In this document: piece by piece, positions 1-7,751 of the stretch | Position numbering within the stretch: the first letter of the stretch is position 1 | Layout: each line of letters starts with the position of its first letter | From: Erythrobacter longus | GTDB taxonomy: Bacteria > Pseudomonadota > Alphaproteobacteria > Sphingomonadales > Sphingomonadaceae | Length of the DNA stretch: 64,000 nt | Assembly: GCF_000715015.1 (NCBI RefSeq) | Contig: NZ_JMIW01000001.1 | Coordinates: forward strand, 868,001 to 932,000 | Direction: 5' to 3' | Notes under the pieces: model-generated | What the model was told of the DNA's origin: nothing | Databases searched by the model: none | What the model saw: only the letters and a program-made list of their open reading frames with translations | Translations under genes and position numbers: made by a program

Positions 1-32
1 CAGCGCGCTTTCATCCCAATAATCGCCTCGCG

Positions 33-335
33 TTATGACGCGCCGGCGATCTTTTCTTTGAGCAATTGGCTTGCGCGGAAAGTCAGTACACGGCGCGGCG
101 TGATTGGAACCTCAACGCCGGTCTTGGGGTTGCGGCCAACACGCTCATTCTTGTCGCGCAGCACAAAGCTACCAAAGCCGGAGATTTTGACGTTTTCGCC
201 ATTCGCCAAGGCATCGGACATCTTTTCCAAAATGGCCTCGACCAGATCGAGCGATTCAGCGCGGCTAAAGCCCATCTTGCGATTGATCGTCTCGGCCAGA
301 TCGGCCCGAGTAAGAGTGCCAACTGAACGCATCAT
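33..335 (-). CDS. ihfA: Integration host factor subunit alpha
   Basis: HU/IHF-family nucleoid protein that bends DNA as a heterodimer with IhfB. The protein of about 100 residues fits the family. It shows the N-terminal helical body starting with TLTRADLAE and the beta-arm tip motif GRNPKTG, whose proline intercalates into DNA in IHF. The frame stays open upstream, but a GGGAG sequence eight bases before the ATG at 335 and the family length favour this start; the next codon is also ATG. It is the last visible gene of the rpmF-plsX-fabH-ihfA run. A 120-base gap before it could carry its own promoter, which I did not resolve. Confidence 0.93.
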   Translation of the reverse strand: MMRSVGTLTRADLAETINRKMGFSRAESLDLVEAILEKMSDALANGENVKISGFGSFVLRDKNERVGRNPKTGVEVPITPRRVLTFRASQLLKEKIAGAS

Positions 336-453
336 ATGCAAAACTCCCTGATCGGCGCGACCCATTAAGTGATGGGAGCATAAGGCTTTTCCCACGCCTG
401 CGCAAATGAAGTGTTGGTATCACACAAATCTGGCGCATCTATACAAATTGAGA

Positions 454-1458
454 TCAGATTCGGATAAGACTTGCGCCCCACGTAAATCCGCCGCCCATCG
501 CCTCCATCAGTACCAGATCCCCTGCCTTGATCCGGCCATCCTTGCGTGCCGTATCAAAGGCCAGCGGAACCGACGCGGCTGATGTGTTGGCGTGGCTGTC
601 CACAGTCACAATGACGCGATCAGGCGAGATTTTGAGCTTGCGCGCGGTTGCATCAAGGATGCGTTTGTTTGCCTGATGCGGGACGATCCAGTCGATTTCA
701 TCGGCAGAAACGCCCGCATCTTCAATGACTTCTTTGAGGACATTGGAAAGGTTCACGACCGCGTGCTTGAACACTTCTGGCCCCCGCATGCGCAAATGGC
801 CAACCGTTTGCGTCGTTGACGGGCCTCCATCAACATAGAGCAGATCGTGCTGCGCGCCGTCAGCGTGAAGGCTGCTCGCGATGATACCGGGCTGGGCTTT
901 AGTCCCGCTTTTCTCAGCCAAATCGGATGAATCAGGCGATTCCAACACAATAGCGCCCGCCCCATCGCCAAACAGGACGCAGGTCGTGCGGTCCTCCCAA
1001 TCAAGGATCCGGCTAAAAGTCTCGGCCCCGATCACAAGCGCACGCTTTGCCTTGCCGGTCGAAAGCAGCGAGTCGGCAGTGGTCAGCGCATAAAGAAAGC
1101 CGGAGCAAACCGCCGCCACATCAAAAGCGATCCCGCCATTACAGCCCAGCGCGTGCTGAACCTTGGTCGCGGTCGCCGGGAAAGTGTTGTCAGGGGTGGC
1201 GGTCGCCAGAACAATCAGATCAATATCGCCAGCTGTAAGCCCCGCATCTTCCAATGCCGCCTTTGCCGCAGCAATGGCAAGCGTCGATGTCGTCTCACCC
1301 TCGCCCGCGATATAGCGTTGGCGAATGCCCGTGCGCTCGACAATCCATTCATCGGACGTGTCGACCATAGTGGCCATTTCGGCATTGGTGACAACGCGCT
1401 TTGGCAGAGCCGAGCCCGACCCCACGATTCGCGAGGTAGGCACTTTTGATCCTGTCAC
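454..1458 (-). CDS. fabH: Beta-ketoacyl-ACP synthase III
   Basis: Condenses an acyl-CoA with malonyl-ACP to start type II fatty acid synthesis in the cytoplasm. The thiolase-fold protein carries the FabH triad: the active cysteine in AAVCSGF, the histidine in VPHQANKRI and the asparagine in HANTSAAS. The reading frame extends to a TTG at 1464, but a GGAG placed eight bases before the GTG at 1458 makes that GTG the better start. About 334 residues, slightly longer than E. coli FabH. It lies 81 bases downstream of plsX, whose product is also used in lipid initiation, so co-transcription is expected. Confidence 0.95.
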   Translation of the reverse strand: MTGSKVPTSRIVGSGSALPKRVVTNAEMATMVDTSDEWIVERTGIRQRYIAGEGETTSTLAIAAAKAALEDAGLTAGDIDLIVLATATPDNTFPATATKVQHALGCNGGIAFDVAAVCSGFLYALTTADSLLSTGKAKRALVIGAETFSRILDWEDRTTCVLFGDGAGAIVLESPDSSDLAEKSGTKAQPGIIASSLHADGAQHDLLYVDGGPSTTQTVGHLRMRGPEVFKHAVVNLSNVLKEVIEDAGVSADEIDWIVPHQANKRILDATARKLKISPDRVIVTVDSHANTSAASVPLAFDTARKDGRIKAGDLVLMEAMGGGFTWGASLIRI

Positions 1459-1539
1459 GAGCAAAGCTCCGATGGTTGACGTTACGTATCGCTTGGGGCC
1501 GCTTTCGGCCCGTTTCCGTTACGTTTCAAGGCCTCGCCC

Positions 1540-2565
1540 TTAAAAATTCGGGCCCAATTCGCCCAAGTCTTCCGCGATCCGGTCGATCAAACGGTTTTCC
1601 AGAAGTCGGGCGGCAACTGTTACGGCCTGCGCCACGCCCTTGGCTGTTGCGCTGCCGTGGCTTTTCACCACAACCCCGTTGAGGCCGAGGAAAACCGCGC
1701 CGTTGTGGTTGTTGGGGTCAAGATGGTGCTTCAAAAGCTCGGTCGCAGGCCGCGAGACGAGAAAGCCGATTTTTGACCGCAGCGAGCTTGTAAATGCCTG
1801 GCGCAAAAGGTCGGTCACAAAGCGGGCCGATCCTTCGATAGCCTTCAACGCGATGTTTCCGGAAAAGCCATCGGTCACGACAACATGCGTTTCACCGCGA
1901 TTGATCTTGTCGCTTTCGACGAAACCGTCAAACTTCATCGCAAGCCCTTTTGCCTCGGTCAAAAGCAGCGCGGCATCGCGAAGCGCGCCTGTGCCCTTGT
2001 TGTCCTCGGTCCCGATGTTGAGGAGGCGCACTGTCGGGCTCTCAAACCCGTTGACGATGCGCGAGTACGCAGCGCCCATCACCGCAAATTGCACAAGGTT
2101 GCGCGCGTCCGCTTCGGTATTGGCGCCAAGGTCGAGCATCACCACATCGTGCGGCTCAAGCGTGGGCATAAGAGCGGCAAGCGCCGGGCGATCAATGCCA
2201 GGAAGAGTGCGCAGCGCAATCTTGCTCATCGCCATCAAAGCGCCGGTGTTGCCCGCGCTTACCGCTGCGCCAGCCGCACCTTCTTTTACCGCATTGACCG
2301 CAAGGCCCATGCTGGTGGTCTTGGCCCGGCGAATGGCTTTGGATGGCTGTTCATCACCGCTGATCACGTCGTCGCAGTGCAGGATTTCAGACGCTCCTGC
2401 CATGCCCGGATGGCTTTCCAGCGCACGCTTAATCCGCTCAGAATCGCCGACAAGCAGGAAGTGAAAGCCGGGATGCTCGCGGCGAGCAAGCGCCGCGCCC
2501 TCGACCATAACGCGCACGCCTTCATCGCCGCCCATCGCGTCGATTGCGATACGCGGGAGGGTCAT
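1540..2565 (-). CDS. plsX: Phosphate acyltransferase PlsX
   Basis: Peripheral membrane enzyme making acyl-phosphate from acyl-ACP for phospholipid synthesis with PlsY. The N-terminus has the family signature IAIDAMGGDEG, followed by internal blocks such as SAGNTGALMA and LDLGAN typical of PlsX. About 341 residues, the usual size. An upstream TTG is in frame, but AAGGAC lies seven bases before the ATG at 2565, which I take as the start. It sits 26 bases after rpmF, the order also seen in E. coli (rpmF-plsX-fabH), so this is a conserved operon. Confidence 0.95.
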   Translation of the reverse strand: MTLPRIAIDAMGGDEGVRVMVEGAALARREHPGFHFLLVGDSERIKRALESHPGMAGASEILHCDDVISGDEQPSKAIRRAKTTSMGLAVNAVKEGAAGAAVSAGNTGALMAMSKIALRTLPGIDRPALAALMPTLEPHDVVMLDLGANTEADARNLVQFAVMGAAYSRIVNGFESPTVRLLNIGTEDNKGTGALRDAALLLTEAKGLAMKFDGFVESDKINRGETHVVVTDGFSGNIALKAIEGSARFVTDLLRQAFTSSLRSKIGFLVSRPATELLKHHLDPNNHNGAVFLGLNGVVVKSHGSATAKGVAQAVTVAARLLENRLIDRIAEDLGELGPNF

Positions 2566-2591
2566 GCGCAAAGTCCTTCTTTAGTGACGGG

Positions 2592-2774
2592 TTAAACGCC
2601 CTTGGGGGCAAGCACCAGACGGCCGTTGTAGTGGCCGCATGCGTTGCACATCATGTGCGGGCGCTTCAATTCACCGCAGTTGGAGCATTCCGTGAACGCT
2701 TCCACTTTGAGCGAATCATGCGCACGGCGATTTCCACGGCGATGCGGGGATACTTTTCTCTTAGGGACTGCCAT
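2592..2774 (-). CDS. rpmF: 50S ribosomal protein L32
   Basis: Small structural protein of the large ribosomal subunit. The 60-residue product begins [20 protein letters not shown], the standard L32 start. It retains the zinc-ribbon cysteines CSNC and CNAC (positions 33, 36, 46 and 49 approximately), so it is the zinc-binding (C+) form of L32 rather than a zinc-free paralogue. First gene of the operon that continues into plsX. Confidence 0.97.
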   Translation of the reverse strand: MAVPKRKVSPHRRGNRRAHDSLKVEAFTECSNCGELKRPHMMCNACGHYNGRLVLAPKGV

Positions 2775-2926
2775 GGCTCAGCCATTTCCTTAAATAATGC
2801 GTTGCAAAGCGCGGATTTCTGCGCCTTTTGTTGTTCGGTGACGCCCTTACGGCAAGGTCGCGCTCTGCACAAGGTGAATAACCCTCGCAAATGCGGGTCC
2901 GAGCCTGAACGGGCGGGAAGGCGCGC

Positions 2927-2954
2927 GATATAACGGAAATTTCCAAGCTTGCAA
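2927..2954 (-). promoter_or_regulatory. Putative sigma-70 promoter of rpmF operon
   Basis: On the minus strand, TTGCAA is followed after 16 bases by TATATC, a reasonable match to alphaproteobacterial housekeeping promoters. It lies about 150 bases upstream of the rpmF start. It is the only good promoter match I found in the 350-base gene-free stretch 2775-3123; the rest of that stretch holds the 16-base tandem repeat at 3048-3111 and no credible coding sequence. Prediction by eye only. Confidence 0.4.
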
Positions 2955-3047
2955 GCAGCGCGTGACGCAAAAGCTACAATTGGGCCGTTGTTTGGGCTGC
3001 TGAGTTCCGCTAACTCAGTTGCTGATTAAAACCAAAATTACGACTAA

Positions 3048-3111
3048 ATCTATACGACCCTGAATCTATACGACCCTGAATCTATACGACCCTGAATCTT
3101 TACGACCGTGA
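3048..3111. repeat. Four tandem copies of a 16-bp repeat
   Basis: Unit ATCTATACGACCCTGA occurs three times perfectly (3048-3063, 3064-3079, 3080-3095). A fourth copy with two changes follows (3096-3111). The array abuts the ribosome-binding region of the MAPEG gene at 3124. It has no spacers, so it is not a CRISPR array. It could arise by slippage or hold repeated protein-binding sites. Confidence 0.95.
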
Positions 3112-3123
3112 GAGGATCGCCTG

Positions 3124-3519
3124 ATGGAACTGCTCCCTGTGACACTATCGTCGGCTGCTGCGGCAGCGATATTGAATATCTGGCTGATGCTGCGCGTTGG
3201 CGCTGTGCGTCAGGCAGAGAAGATTTCGGTGGGTGATGAGGACAATGAGAACCTCATCCGCCGAATGCGCGCACAGGCCAATTTCGTCGAGAATGCGCCC
3301 TTTGTGCTGATCCTTCTGGCTGTGATTGAGCTGTCGGGGCGCGGAGAGCCATGGCTTGCGTGGGTGGCAGGTCTCTTCATCGTGGGCCGCATTGCGCACG
3401 CCTTTGGCATGGACGGCGGTTCAATGCAGGTGGGCCGGATGATCGGCACGCTTGTCTCGATGCTGACGCTGCTGGGGCTGGCCGTGGTGGCGGCGTTAAT
3501 CGCTGGCGGAGTGATGTAA
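3124..3519 (+). CDS. MAPEG family membrane protein
   Basis: Membrane-associated protein in eicosanoid and glutathione metabolism (MAPEG) family, about 131 residues with four predicted membrane segments, which is the family size. The conserved core is visible: RRMRAQANFVENAPF after the first helix, and GRIAHAFGM before the third. Bacterial members are often assigned glutathione-dependent activity, but the substrate here is unknown. AGAGG stands ahead of the ATG. The gene is preceded directly by the 16-base tandem repeat and is convergent with the hydrolase at 3551. Confidence 0.88.
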   Translation: MELLPVTLSSAAAAAILNIWLMLRVGAVRQAEKISVGDEDNENLIRRMRAQANFVENAPFVLILLAVIELSGRGEPWLAWVAGLFIVGRIAHAFGMDGGSMQVGRMIGTLVSMLTLLGLAVVAALIAGGVM

Positions 3520-3550
3520 AAGAGTCTGGCGCGTTGAAAAGCGCGCCAGC

Positions 3551-4234
3551 TCAACTCAACGCGTAATCACTCACAAACGCATTGGTTTGGCGTTCGCGCC
3601 CGAAGGTGCTCGTTGGGCCGTGGCCGGGGATGAAGGTTATGTCTTCGCCCAGTGGCCACAGGCGCTGAGTTATCGAATCGATCAGGTCCTGATGATTGCC
3701 GCGCGGGAAATCTGTGCGACCGATGGAGCCTTGGAACAGGACATCGCCCACAATCGCGAACTTGCTGGGGCCGTGAACGAAGACCACATGGCCGGGCGTG
3801 TGGCCGGGGCAATGGATCACATCGAGGGTGAGGTCGCCCACCGTCACCGTATCGCCCTGCTCTAACCAACGGTCAGGCGTGAAGCTTTTCGCTTCCATCC
3901 CATAGCGCGCACCGTCGCTGTCGAGTTGCTCAATCCAGAAAAGATCGTCTTTGTGCGGGCCTTCGATAGGCACGCCCATCTCCTCCGCCAGCATCCCCGC
4001 CTGACCGCAATGGTCCAAGTGGCCGTGTGTGATGAGGATTTTCTCGAGCGTCACGCCTGCCTTGGCAATGCCGTCTTTAAGCTTGTGCAAGTCCCCACCC
4101 GGATCGGTGAGCGCCGCCTTCATTGTCTTTGTACACCAGATAAGCGAGCAGTTTTGCTGCAAAGGCGTCACAGGGATGATGGCGGCTTTCATTGGTGGTG
4201 TTTTCTGGGGCGGCTGTTTGGGCGTGTCGGTCAT
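3551..4234 (-). CDS. Metallo-beta-lactamase fold hydrolase (glyoxalase II-like)
   Basis: The zinc-site motif THGHLDHCGQ (HxHxDH) is followed by CPGHTPGH, then GDVLF and PGHGPTS. These match glyoxalase II-like hydroxyacylglutathione hydrolases that cleave thioesters, though the substrate cannot be read from sequence. The frame is open far upstream. I chose the ATG at 4234, giving about 227 residues; the ATG at 4192 (MKAAIIPVTPLQQN) aligns better with the family start and is a real alternative. Neither has a clear ribosome-binding site. Divergent from the reductase at 4356. Confidence 0.85.
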   Translation of the reverse strand: MTDTPKQPPQKTPPMKAAIIPVTPLQQNCSLIWCTKTMKAALTDPGGDLHKLKDGIAKAGVTLEKILITHGHLDHCGQAGMLAEEMGVPIEGPHKDDLFWIEQLDSDGARYGMEAKSFTPDRWLEQGDTVTVGDLTLDVIHCPGHTPGHVVFVHGPSKFAIVGDVLFQGSIGRTDFPRGNHQDLIDSITQRLWPLGEDITFIPGHGPTSTFGRERQTNAFVSDYALS

Positions 4235-4314
4235 GAGTGAGGAAATGGCGCGGGCGTGGAACAAATGCAAGCACCCGCCAGCAGCGCTGCCAAAAAATAG
4301 GTTTCGCCCTAAGA

Positions 4315-4342
4315 CCCGTTCGCTATGACTAGTCGAAACGGG
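4315..4342. promoter_or_regulatory. Possible operator between divergent genes
   Basis: CCCGTT at 4315-4320 is mirrored by AACGGG at 4337-4342, with partial symmetry inside. It sits directly before the ribosome-binding site of the reductase at 4356 and within the divergent interval with the hydrolase. It could be a repressor site; no regulator gene is adjacent. Short and imperfect, so weak. Confidence 0.25.
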
Positions 4343-4355
4343 GAGAAACAAAACA

Positions 4356-5639
4356 ATGACACTCGCAAGCGAACTCACACTGCCCTGCGGCGCGGTGATG
4401 CCCAATCGGTTGGCGAAAGCGGCGATGACCGAGGGGCTTGCTGACCCGCAAGGCCTCCCCACGGCAGAACTCACGCGGCTCTATCGCATCTGGGCTGAGG
4501 GCGGCGCGGGTATGCTGCTCTCAGGCAATATCCAGATTGATGCCGACCATCTGGAGCGCCCCGGCAATGTCATTATCGACCGCGAACTGACCGAGCCAGA
4601 GCTTGCACGGTTCCGCGAATGGACGGCGGCGGGCACCTCCAACGGCAACCACTTCTGGGCACAGATCAGCCATGCTGGGCGCCAGTGCTTCAAGATCGTC
4701 AACCCCCATCCCAAGGCGCCCTCTGCCGTCAAAGTCGGCATTCCCGGCGGTCAGTTTGGCGAGCCCGTCGCGCTTTTGGCCCACGAGATCGAAGAGATCA
4801 TCGCAGGCTTTGTTCGCGCGGTGCGGACCTGCAAGGAGGTCGGCTTTACCGGCGTGCAAATCCACGGCGCGCATGGCTATCTCATCTCGCAATTCCTTTC
4901 CCCGCGCACCAATCAGCGCACCGATGAATACGGCGGAAGCCTAGAAAACCGCGCGCGCGTGCTCACCGAAGTCATCCGTCAATCGCGCGCGGCGGTCGGC
5001 CCCGAGTTTCCCATCAGCGTCAAACTCAACAGCGCAGACTTCCAGAAAGGCGGCTTTGCCTTTGAGGACAGCGTTCAGGTGGTAAGCTGGCTTGAGGAGC
5101 TTGGCGTCGACCTCATCGAGATTTCGGGCGGCACCTATGAACAGCCCAAGCTCCTCGGCATCGAAGGGATGGAGCCTGCCGAGAACCCGAATGTCAAAGC
5201 CTCAACCGCTAAGCGAGAGGCCTATTTCGTCGACTTTGCCATGGCTATGAAAGAGGCGTGCAAAGTGCCCCTGATGGTCACAGGCGGCTTTCGCACCAAA
5301 GCGGCAATGGAACAGGCATTGGAAAGCGGCGCGGCGGACATAATCGGCCTAGGCAGACCCCTATGCGCGGACCCCGACGGGCCAAAGCGCCTGCTCGAAG
5401 GCGCGGCCGCCCTTCACCGTTACGAAGACGAATTGTCGCTCTTCCCGCCCGCGTTGCGTTTCCTCACCGGCATCAAAGCTCTGCGCGCCGCAGCAAGCTT
5501 CGCAGTGCAGTTCTGGTTCTACGGCCAGATTTATGCGCTTGGGCGCACGGGTAAGCCGGATAGGGACCTCTCGGTGTTCGGAGCATGGCGTCAGACCGAG
5601 GCGGAGCATAAGGACTGGCTCAAACGGCGGCGGGGTTAG
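4356..5639 (+). CDS. NADH:flavin oxidoreductase, old yellow enzyme family
   Basis: FMN-dependent TIM-barrel reductase of 427 residues. The family hallmark is complete: HGAHGYLISQFLSPRTN then RTDEYGGS and LENRAR. The late phosphate-binding part (TGGFRTKAAME, IGLGRPLCADPD) is present too. There is no C-terminal iron-sulfur/FAD extension of the 2,4-dienoyl-CoA reductase type, so it is a single-domain member. It likely reduces an activated alkene using NAD(P)H, substrate unknown. GGGGAG precedes the ATG. Its stop overlaps by four bases with the convergent gene at 5636. Confidence 0.92.
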   Translation: MTLASELTLPCGAVMPNRLAKAAMTEGLADPQGLPTAELTRLYRIWAEGGAGMLLSGNIQIDADHLERPGNVIIDRELTEPELARFREWTAAGTSNGNHFWAQISHAGRQCFKIVNPHPKAPSAVKVGIPGGQFGEPVALLAHEIEEIIAGFVRAVRTCKEVGFTGVQIHGAHGYLISQFLSPRTNQRTDEYGGSLENRARVLTEVIRQSRAAVGPEFPISVKLNSADFQKGGFAFEDSVQVVSWLEELGVDLIEISGGTYEQPKLLGIEGMEPAENPNVKASTAKREAYFVDFAMAMKEACKVPLMVTGGFRTKAAMEQALESGAADIIGLGRPLCADPDGPKRLLEGAAALHRYEDELSLFPPALRFLTGIKALRAAASFAVQFWFYGQIYALGRTGKPDRDLSVFGAWRQTEAEHKDWLKRRRG

Positions 5640-6058
5640 GGCTGCTTTTGCTGCCAGTACTTGAACCAATCGGAACACATTACCGCAAAACACACCGCAG
5701 TGACAAATCCATAGAATGCGCCCAACTCTTCGCCGAACAAGACGAGCGTCATCAAAAAGCCAAGCCCGGAGCCGGTCAGAACGAACAGTACTTTAGCAAG
5801 CCAACCCGCTAAGACATGCGGGATGAAAGGCCTCGCGATGATGAGCAGTAAGAATAAGCCTATTCCTGTGAGCCCTGATGCGAATAACGCTACAACTAGA
5901 ATTGACCCAAGATGTGGTCGGGTTGTCGACCAGTAGGCAGCCTCAAAAACTCGGCCATCCAAAATCGCATTTCCATCCCTGAACACAGTCACCATCAGGA
6001 TGGCGTTCACGATCGAAGCCAAAAGAATTGCAGCAAGAAGCCGCTTTTGGGAGATCAT
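5636..6058 (-). CDS. Small four-helix membrane protein, unknown
   Basis: About 140 residues with four hydrophobic segments (roughly residues 6-24, 47-72, 79-105 and 110-128) and a polar C-terminus ending in WQQKQP. No family recognised. The ATG at 6058 overlaps the stop of the S24 repressor as ATGA, so translation is probably coupled. An upstream in-frame start would lie inside the repressor gene. Base composition looks lower in GC than the flanking reductase. Confidence 0.7.
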   Translation of the reverse strand: MISQKRLLAAILLASIVNAILMVTVFRDGNAILDGRVFEAAYWSTTRPHLGSILVVALFASGLTGIGLFLLLIIARPFIPHVLAGWLAKVLFVLTGSGLGFLMTLVLFGEELGAFYGFVTAVCFAVMCSDWFKYWQQKQP

Positions 6059-6717
6059 ATCCGCCCCCCCTTCCAAACCACGCGCCCAATCACTTGCATC
6101 TCGTCCGCTGCCACATCTACCGGCGGGTATGCCAAATTCTGGCTGAGCAGCGAAAACCGCCCTGCCCCTGCTTGCGCGACGCGTTTCACCATTAGCGTAT
6201 CACCAAGGCGGACCACGTGGACACCATCGCGGAACGGGCGCTCGCTCGTGTCGATCAGGATCTCATCGCCATCGTTCAAAAGCGGCTCCATCGAGTCGCC
6301 CTCAACCGTGATCGCTTGGAGCTTTGCGCCTTCCAACCCTTGTTCCGCCAACCAGCGGCGTGAAAAGCGGAAGGCATCGAACGCCTCCTCGGCATCCGGC
6401 AAAGCGCCCGGCCCAGCGGACGCACCGATATTGAGCCGGGGCACGTCGATATAGCCCGTTTCAGGAGCCAATCGGCGCGGTATGTAGGATTTTTCCTTAG
6501 CCGTACTTTCCGGCGCGCCAAGCTCGGATTCGTCCACACCAAAAAACTCCGCGAGGGTCCTGCGATCCCCTTCTTCGAGCTTTCGCGGACTGCCTTTTTT
6601 AATGAATTGCTGAAGGTAAGAGGTGTTTCTTCCAAGCAATTCCGACAGGCTCGCAAGGCTGGCCCCGCGATCTTTTGACAATTGTGCCAAGCGGTTACGT
6701 GCATCTGGCTGGCTCAT
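6055..6717 (-). CDS. LexA-like S24 family repressor
   Basis: About 220 residues. The N-terminal 65 residues form a helix-turn-helix-like domain (SLSELLGRNTSYLQQFI). The C-terminal S24 domain has the catalytic serine in GDSMEP (S132) and lysine in LMVKRVA (K168), as in LexA and phage CI repressors. An Ala-Gly pair at 101-102 (IGASAGPG) sits where the self-cleaved bond would be expected. The ATG at 6717 follows GGGG by seven bases. It is divergent from two small genes across an interval with repeated TTCCTA half-sites, suggesting it represses them and itself. Annotated relatives in sphingomonads are chromosomal, so a prophage origin is not required. Confidence 0.88.
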   Translation of the reverse strand: MSQPDARNRLAQLSKDRGASLASLSELLGRNTSYLQQFIKKGSPRKLEEGDRRTLAEFFGVDESELGAPESTAKEKSYIPRRLAPETGYIDVPRLNIGASAGPGALPDAEEAFDAFRFSRRWLAEQGLEGAKLQAITVEGDSMEPLLNDGDEILIDTSERPFRDGVHVVRLGDTLMVKRVAQAGAGRFSLLSQNLAYPPVDVAADEMQVIGRVVWKGGRI

Positions 6718-6765
6718 ATTCAAACCCCTTTCGGCGATGTCTCGGCGAACATCCTTACCAAATCC

Positions 6766-6823
6766 TTCCTACACGAAAGATTTTTCCTAGACAAGTAGGA
6801 ATTGAGCTGGAACATTATAGGAA
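6766..6823. promoter_or_regulatory. Operator-like half-sites for the S24 repressor
   Basis: TTCCTA occurs at 6766-6771 and 6784-6789, and its complement TAGGAA at 6796-6801 and 6818-6823. The middle pair forms a perfect dyad with a 6-base spacer. All four lie in the 174-base interval between the divergent repressor and the gene at 6892, the expected place for autoregulatory operators. Binding by the repressor is inferred. Confidence 0.5.
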
Positions 6824-6891
6824 CATTGAGCGAATCACGGTGCAGGTAGTGAGCTCGGTAGTGATGGATCGAACACCGAAAGGGATCAAAA

Positions 6892-7185
6892 ATGTTGATC
6901 AGAAAAGTCGAATGCTTCCTGCAAGCTCACCAAATGGCCGCGACCAAATTTGGACGCCTTGCCGCCCACGACCCGCGGTTTGTCCTGGACCTGCGCATGG
7001 GCCGCATCCCGCGCCCCGCAACCGAAGAACGCACGCTCAAATGGATGGCGCAATATGATGCGCAGCATCCCGAGGGTGCGCGCCCGCACTCTTTCCGCCG
7101 CATTGCTGCCCCCACCCCGAACACCAACACGCCGATGATGGCCCCGCCCGCTCTTGAAGTGAAAGGATTTCGCCATGCTGCTTGA
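6892..7185 (+). CDS. Hypothetical protein divergent from S24 repressor
   Basis: 97 residues, basic N-terminal half followed by a proline-rich tail (APTPNTNTPMMAPPALE). It has no signal peptide and no family I recognise. AAAGGGATC precedes the ATG. It overlaps the next gene by 11 bases, and both probably form one transcript under the repressor encoded on the other strand. Segments such as DPRFVLDLRMGR and ERTLKWM are reminiscent of short proteins found beside S24 repressors in sphingomonads, but that is recollection only. Confidence 0.65.
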   Translation: MLIRKVECFLQAHQMAATKFGRLAAHDPRFVLDLRMGRIPRPATEERTLKWMAQYDAQHPEGARPHSFRRIAAPTPNTNTPMMAPPALEVKGFRHAA

Positions 7186-7633
7186 TCCGCAAAACCTTGG
7201 GCGTTCAGCCATTGGGACCGCGCTTGGCGCTCTGCTTCGCCGCCCTGCGCTTGAGACGAAATCGGCCACGCCCCAAAGCGAACCAAAGGTCACAAACAGG
7301 GGCCACCCCATGCGCGCGCGCCGCACAACGGCGGACCGTGTGCGCGAGGCGCTGCTGAACCTGTCTGCAAGTCGCGCTACCTGTGTCAAACACGAGGAGA
7401 AAGCGTGGAGTTCAATCACCTTTGCCGGCACGCGGCACGAGGTCACCTTGCGCTTTGAAGGCGCGGAGGCTGTCGCGATTGGCGAGGAATTGATCGAATG
7501 CCTGCCAGAGCACGAATTCACCATCCCCGGCCAATTGGTCGCCGATGCAACAATCACCGAGGTGGATCACCGTTTCGGGATGCACGAACGGATGATTGTG
7601 ACGGCGGTCTTGTTGTTGTTGGAGGAGAGTTGA
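7175..7633 (+). CDS. Hypothetical protein, second gene of repressor-linked pair
   Basis: 152 residues with an N-terminal Arg/Pro-rich part and a region TADRVREALLNLS followed by beta-rich sequence. No recognised domain, signal peptide or membrane helix. The start ATG lies inside the end of the preceding gene, so translational coupling is likely. An internal ATG at 7310 (MRARRTTADRV) could give a 107-residue product and would fit the conserved-looking part better. Its last codons contain GGAGGAG, a strong ribosome-binding site for a possible small ORF downstream. Confidence 0.6.
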   Translation: MLLDPQNLGRSAIGTALGALLRRPALETKSATPQSEPKVTNRGHPMRARRTTADRVREALLNLSASRATCVKHEEKAWSSITFAGTRHEVTLRFEGAEAVAIGEELIECLPEHEFTIPGQLVADATITEVDHRFGMHERMIVTAVLLLLEES

Positions 7634-7634
7634 G

Positions 7635-7751
7635 ATGCGCCCGAACGAGCCGCAGGCTTGCAAGCGTGACCACGCGCCCGCAGCGTGTCCGCGGCGCACG
7701 CGGAGGGCGTCTAGTGAGGATGCGGCCCCGGATGGGGCCGCGCAAAACTGA
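7635..7751 (+). CDS. Possible 38-residue small protein
   Basis: An ATG at 7635 follows GGAGGAG with good spacing and lies one base after the preceding stop. It opens a 38-codon frame that ends exactly next to the stop of the convergent aldehyde dehydrogenase. The product is Arg/Ala/Pro-rich with no recognisable domain. The frame covers the perfect hairpin at 7722-7741, which argues that it may be a chance ORF. Confidence 0.25.
   Translation: MRPNEPQACKRDHAPAACPRRTRRASSEDAAPDGAAQN
7722..7741. terminator. Perfect 8-bp GC hairpin between convergent genes
   Basis: GCGGCCCC, a GGAT loop, and GGGGCCGC form a perfect stem just before the converging stop of the aldehyde dehydrogenase. No T-run follows on either strand, so intrinsic termination is uncertain. 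It may simply protect mRNA ends. Confidence 0.4.

Noticed and set aside
1640-2464. 274-codon plus-strand frame opposite plsX
   Set aside because: Antisense shadow, Ser/Arg/Ala-biased, no domain; plsX is certain.
3048-3111. CRISPR array
   Set aside because: Units are contiguous without spacers, only 16 bases long, and no cas genes are present.
6055-7633. Prophage
   Set aside because: Only a repressor and small genes are present; there is no integrase, attachment site, structural or lysis gene in the flanking sequence.
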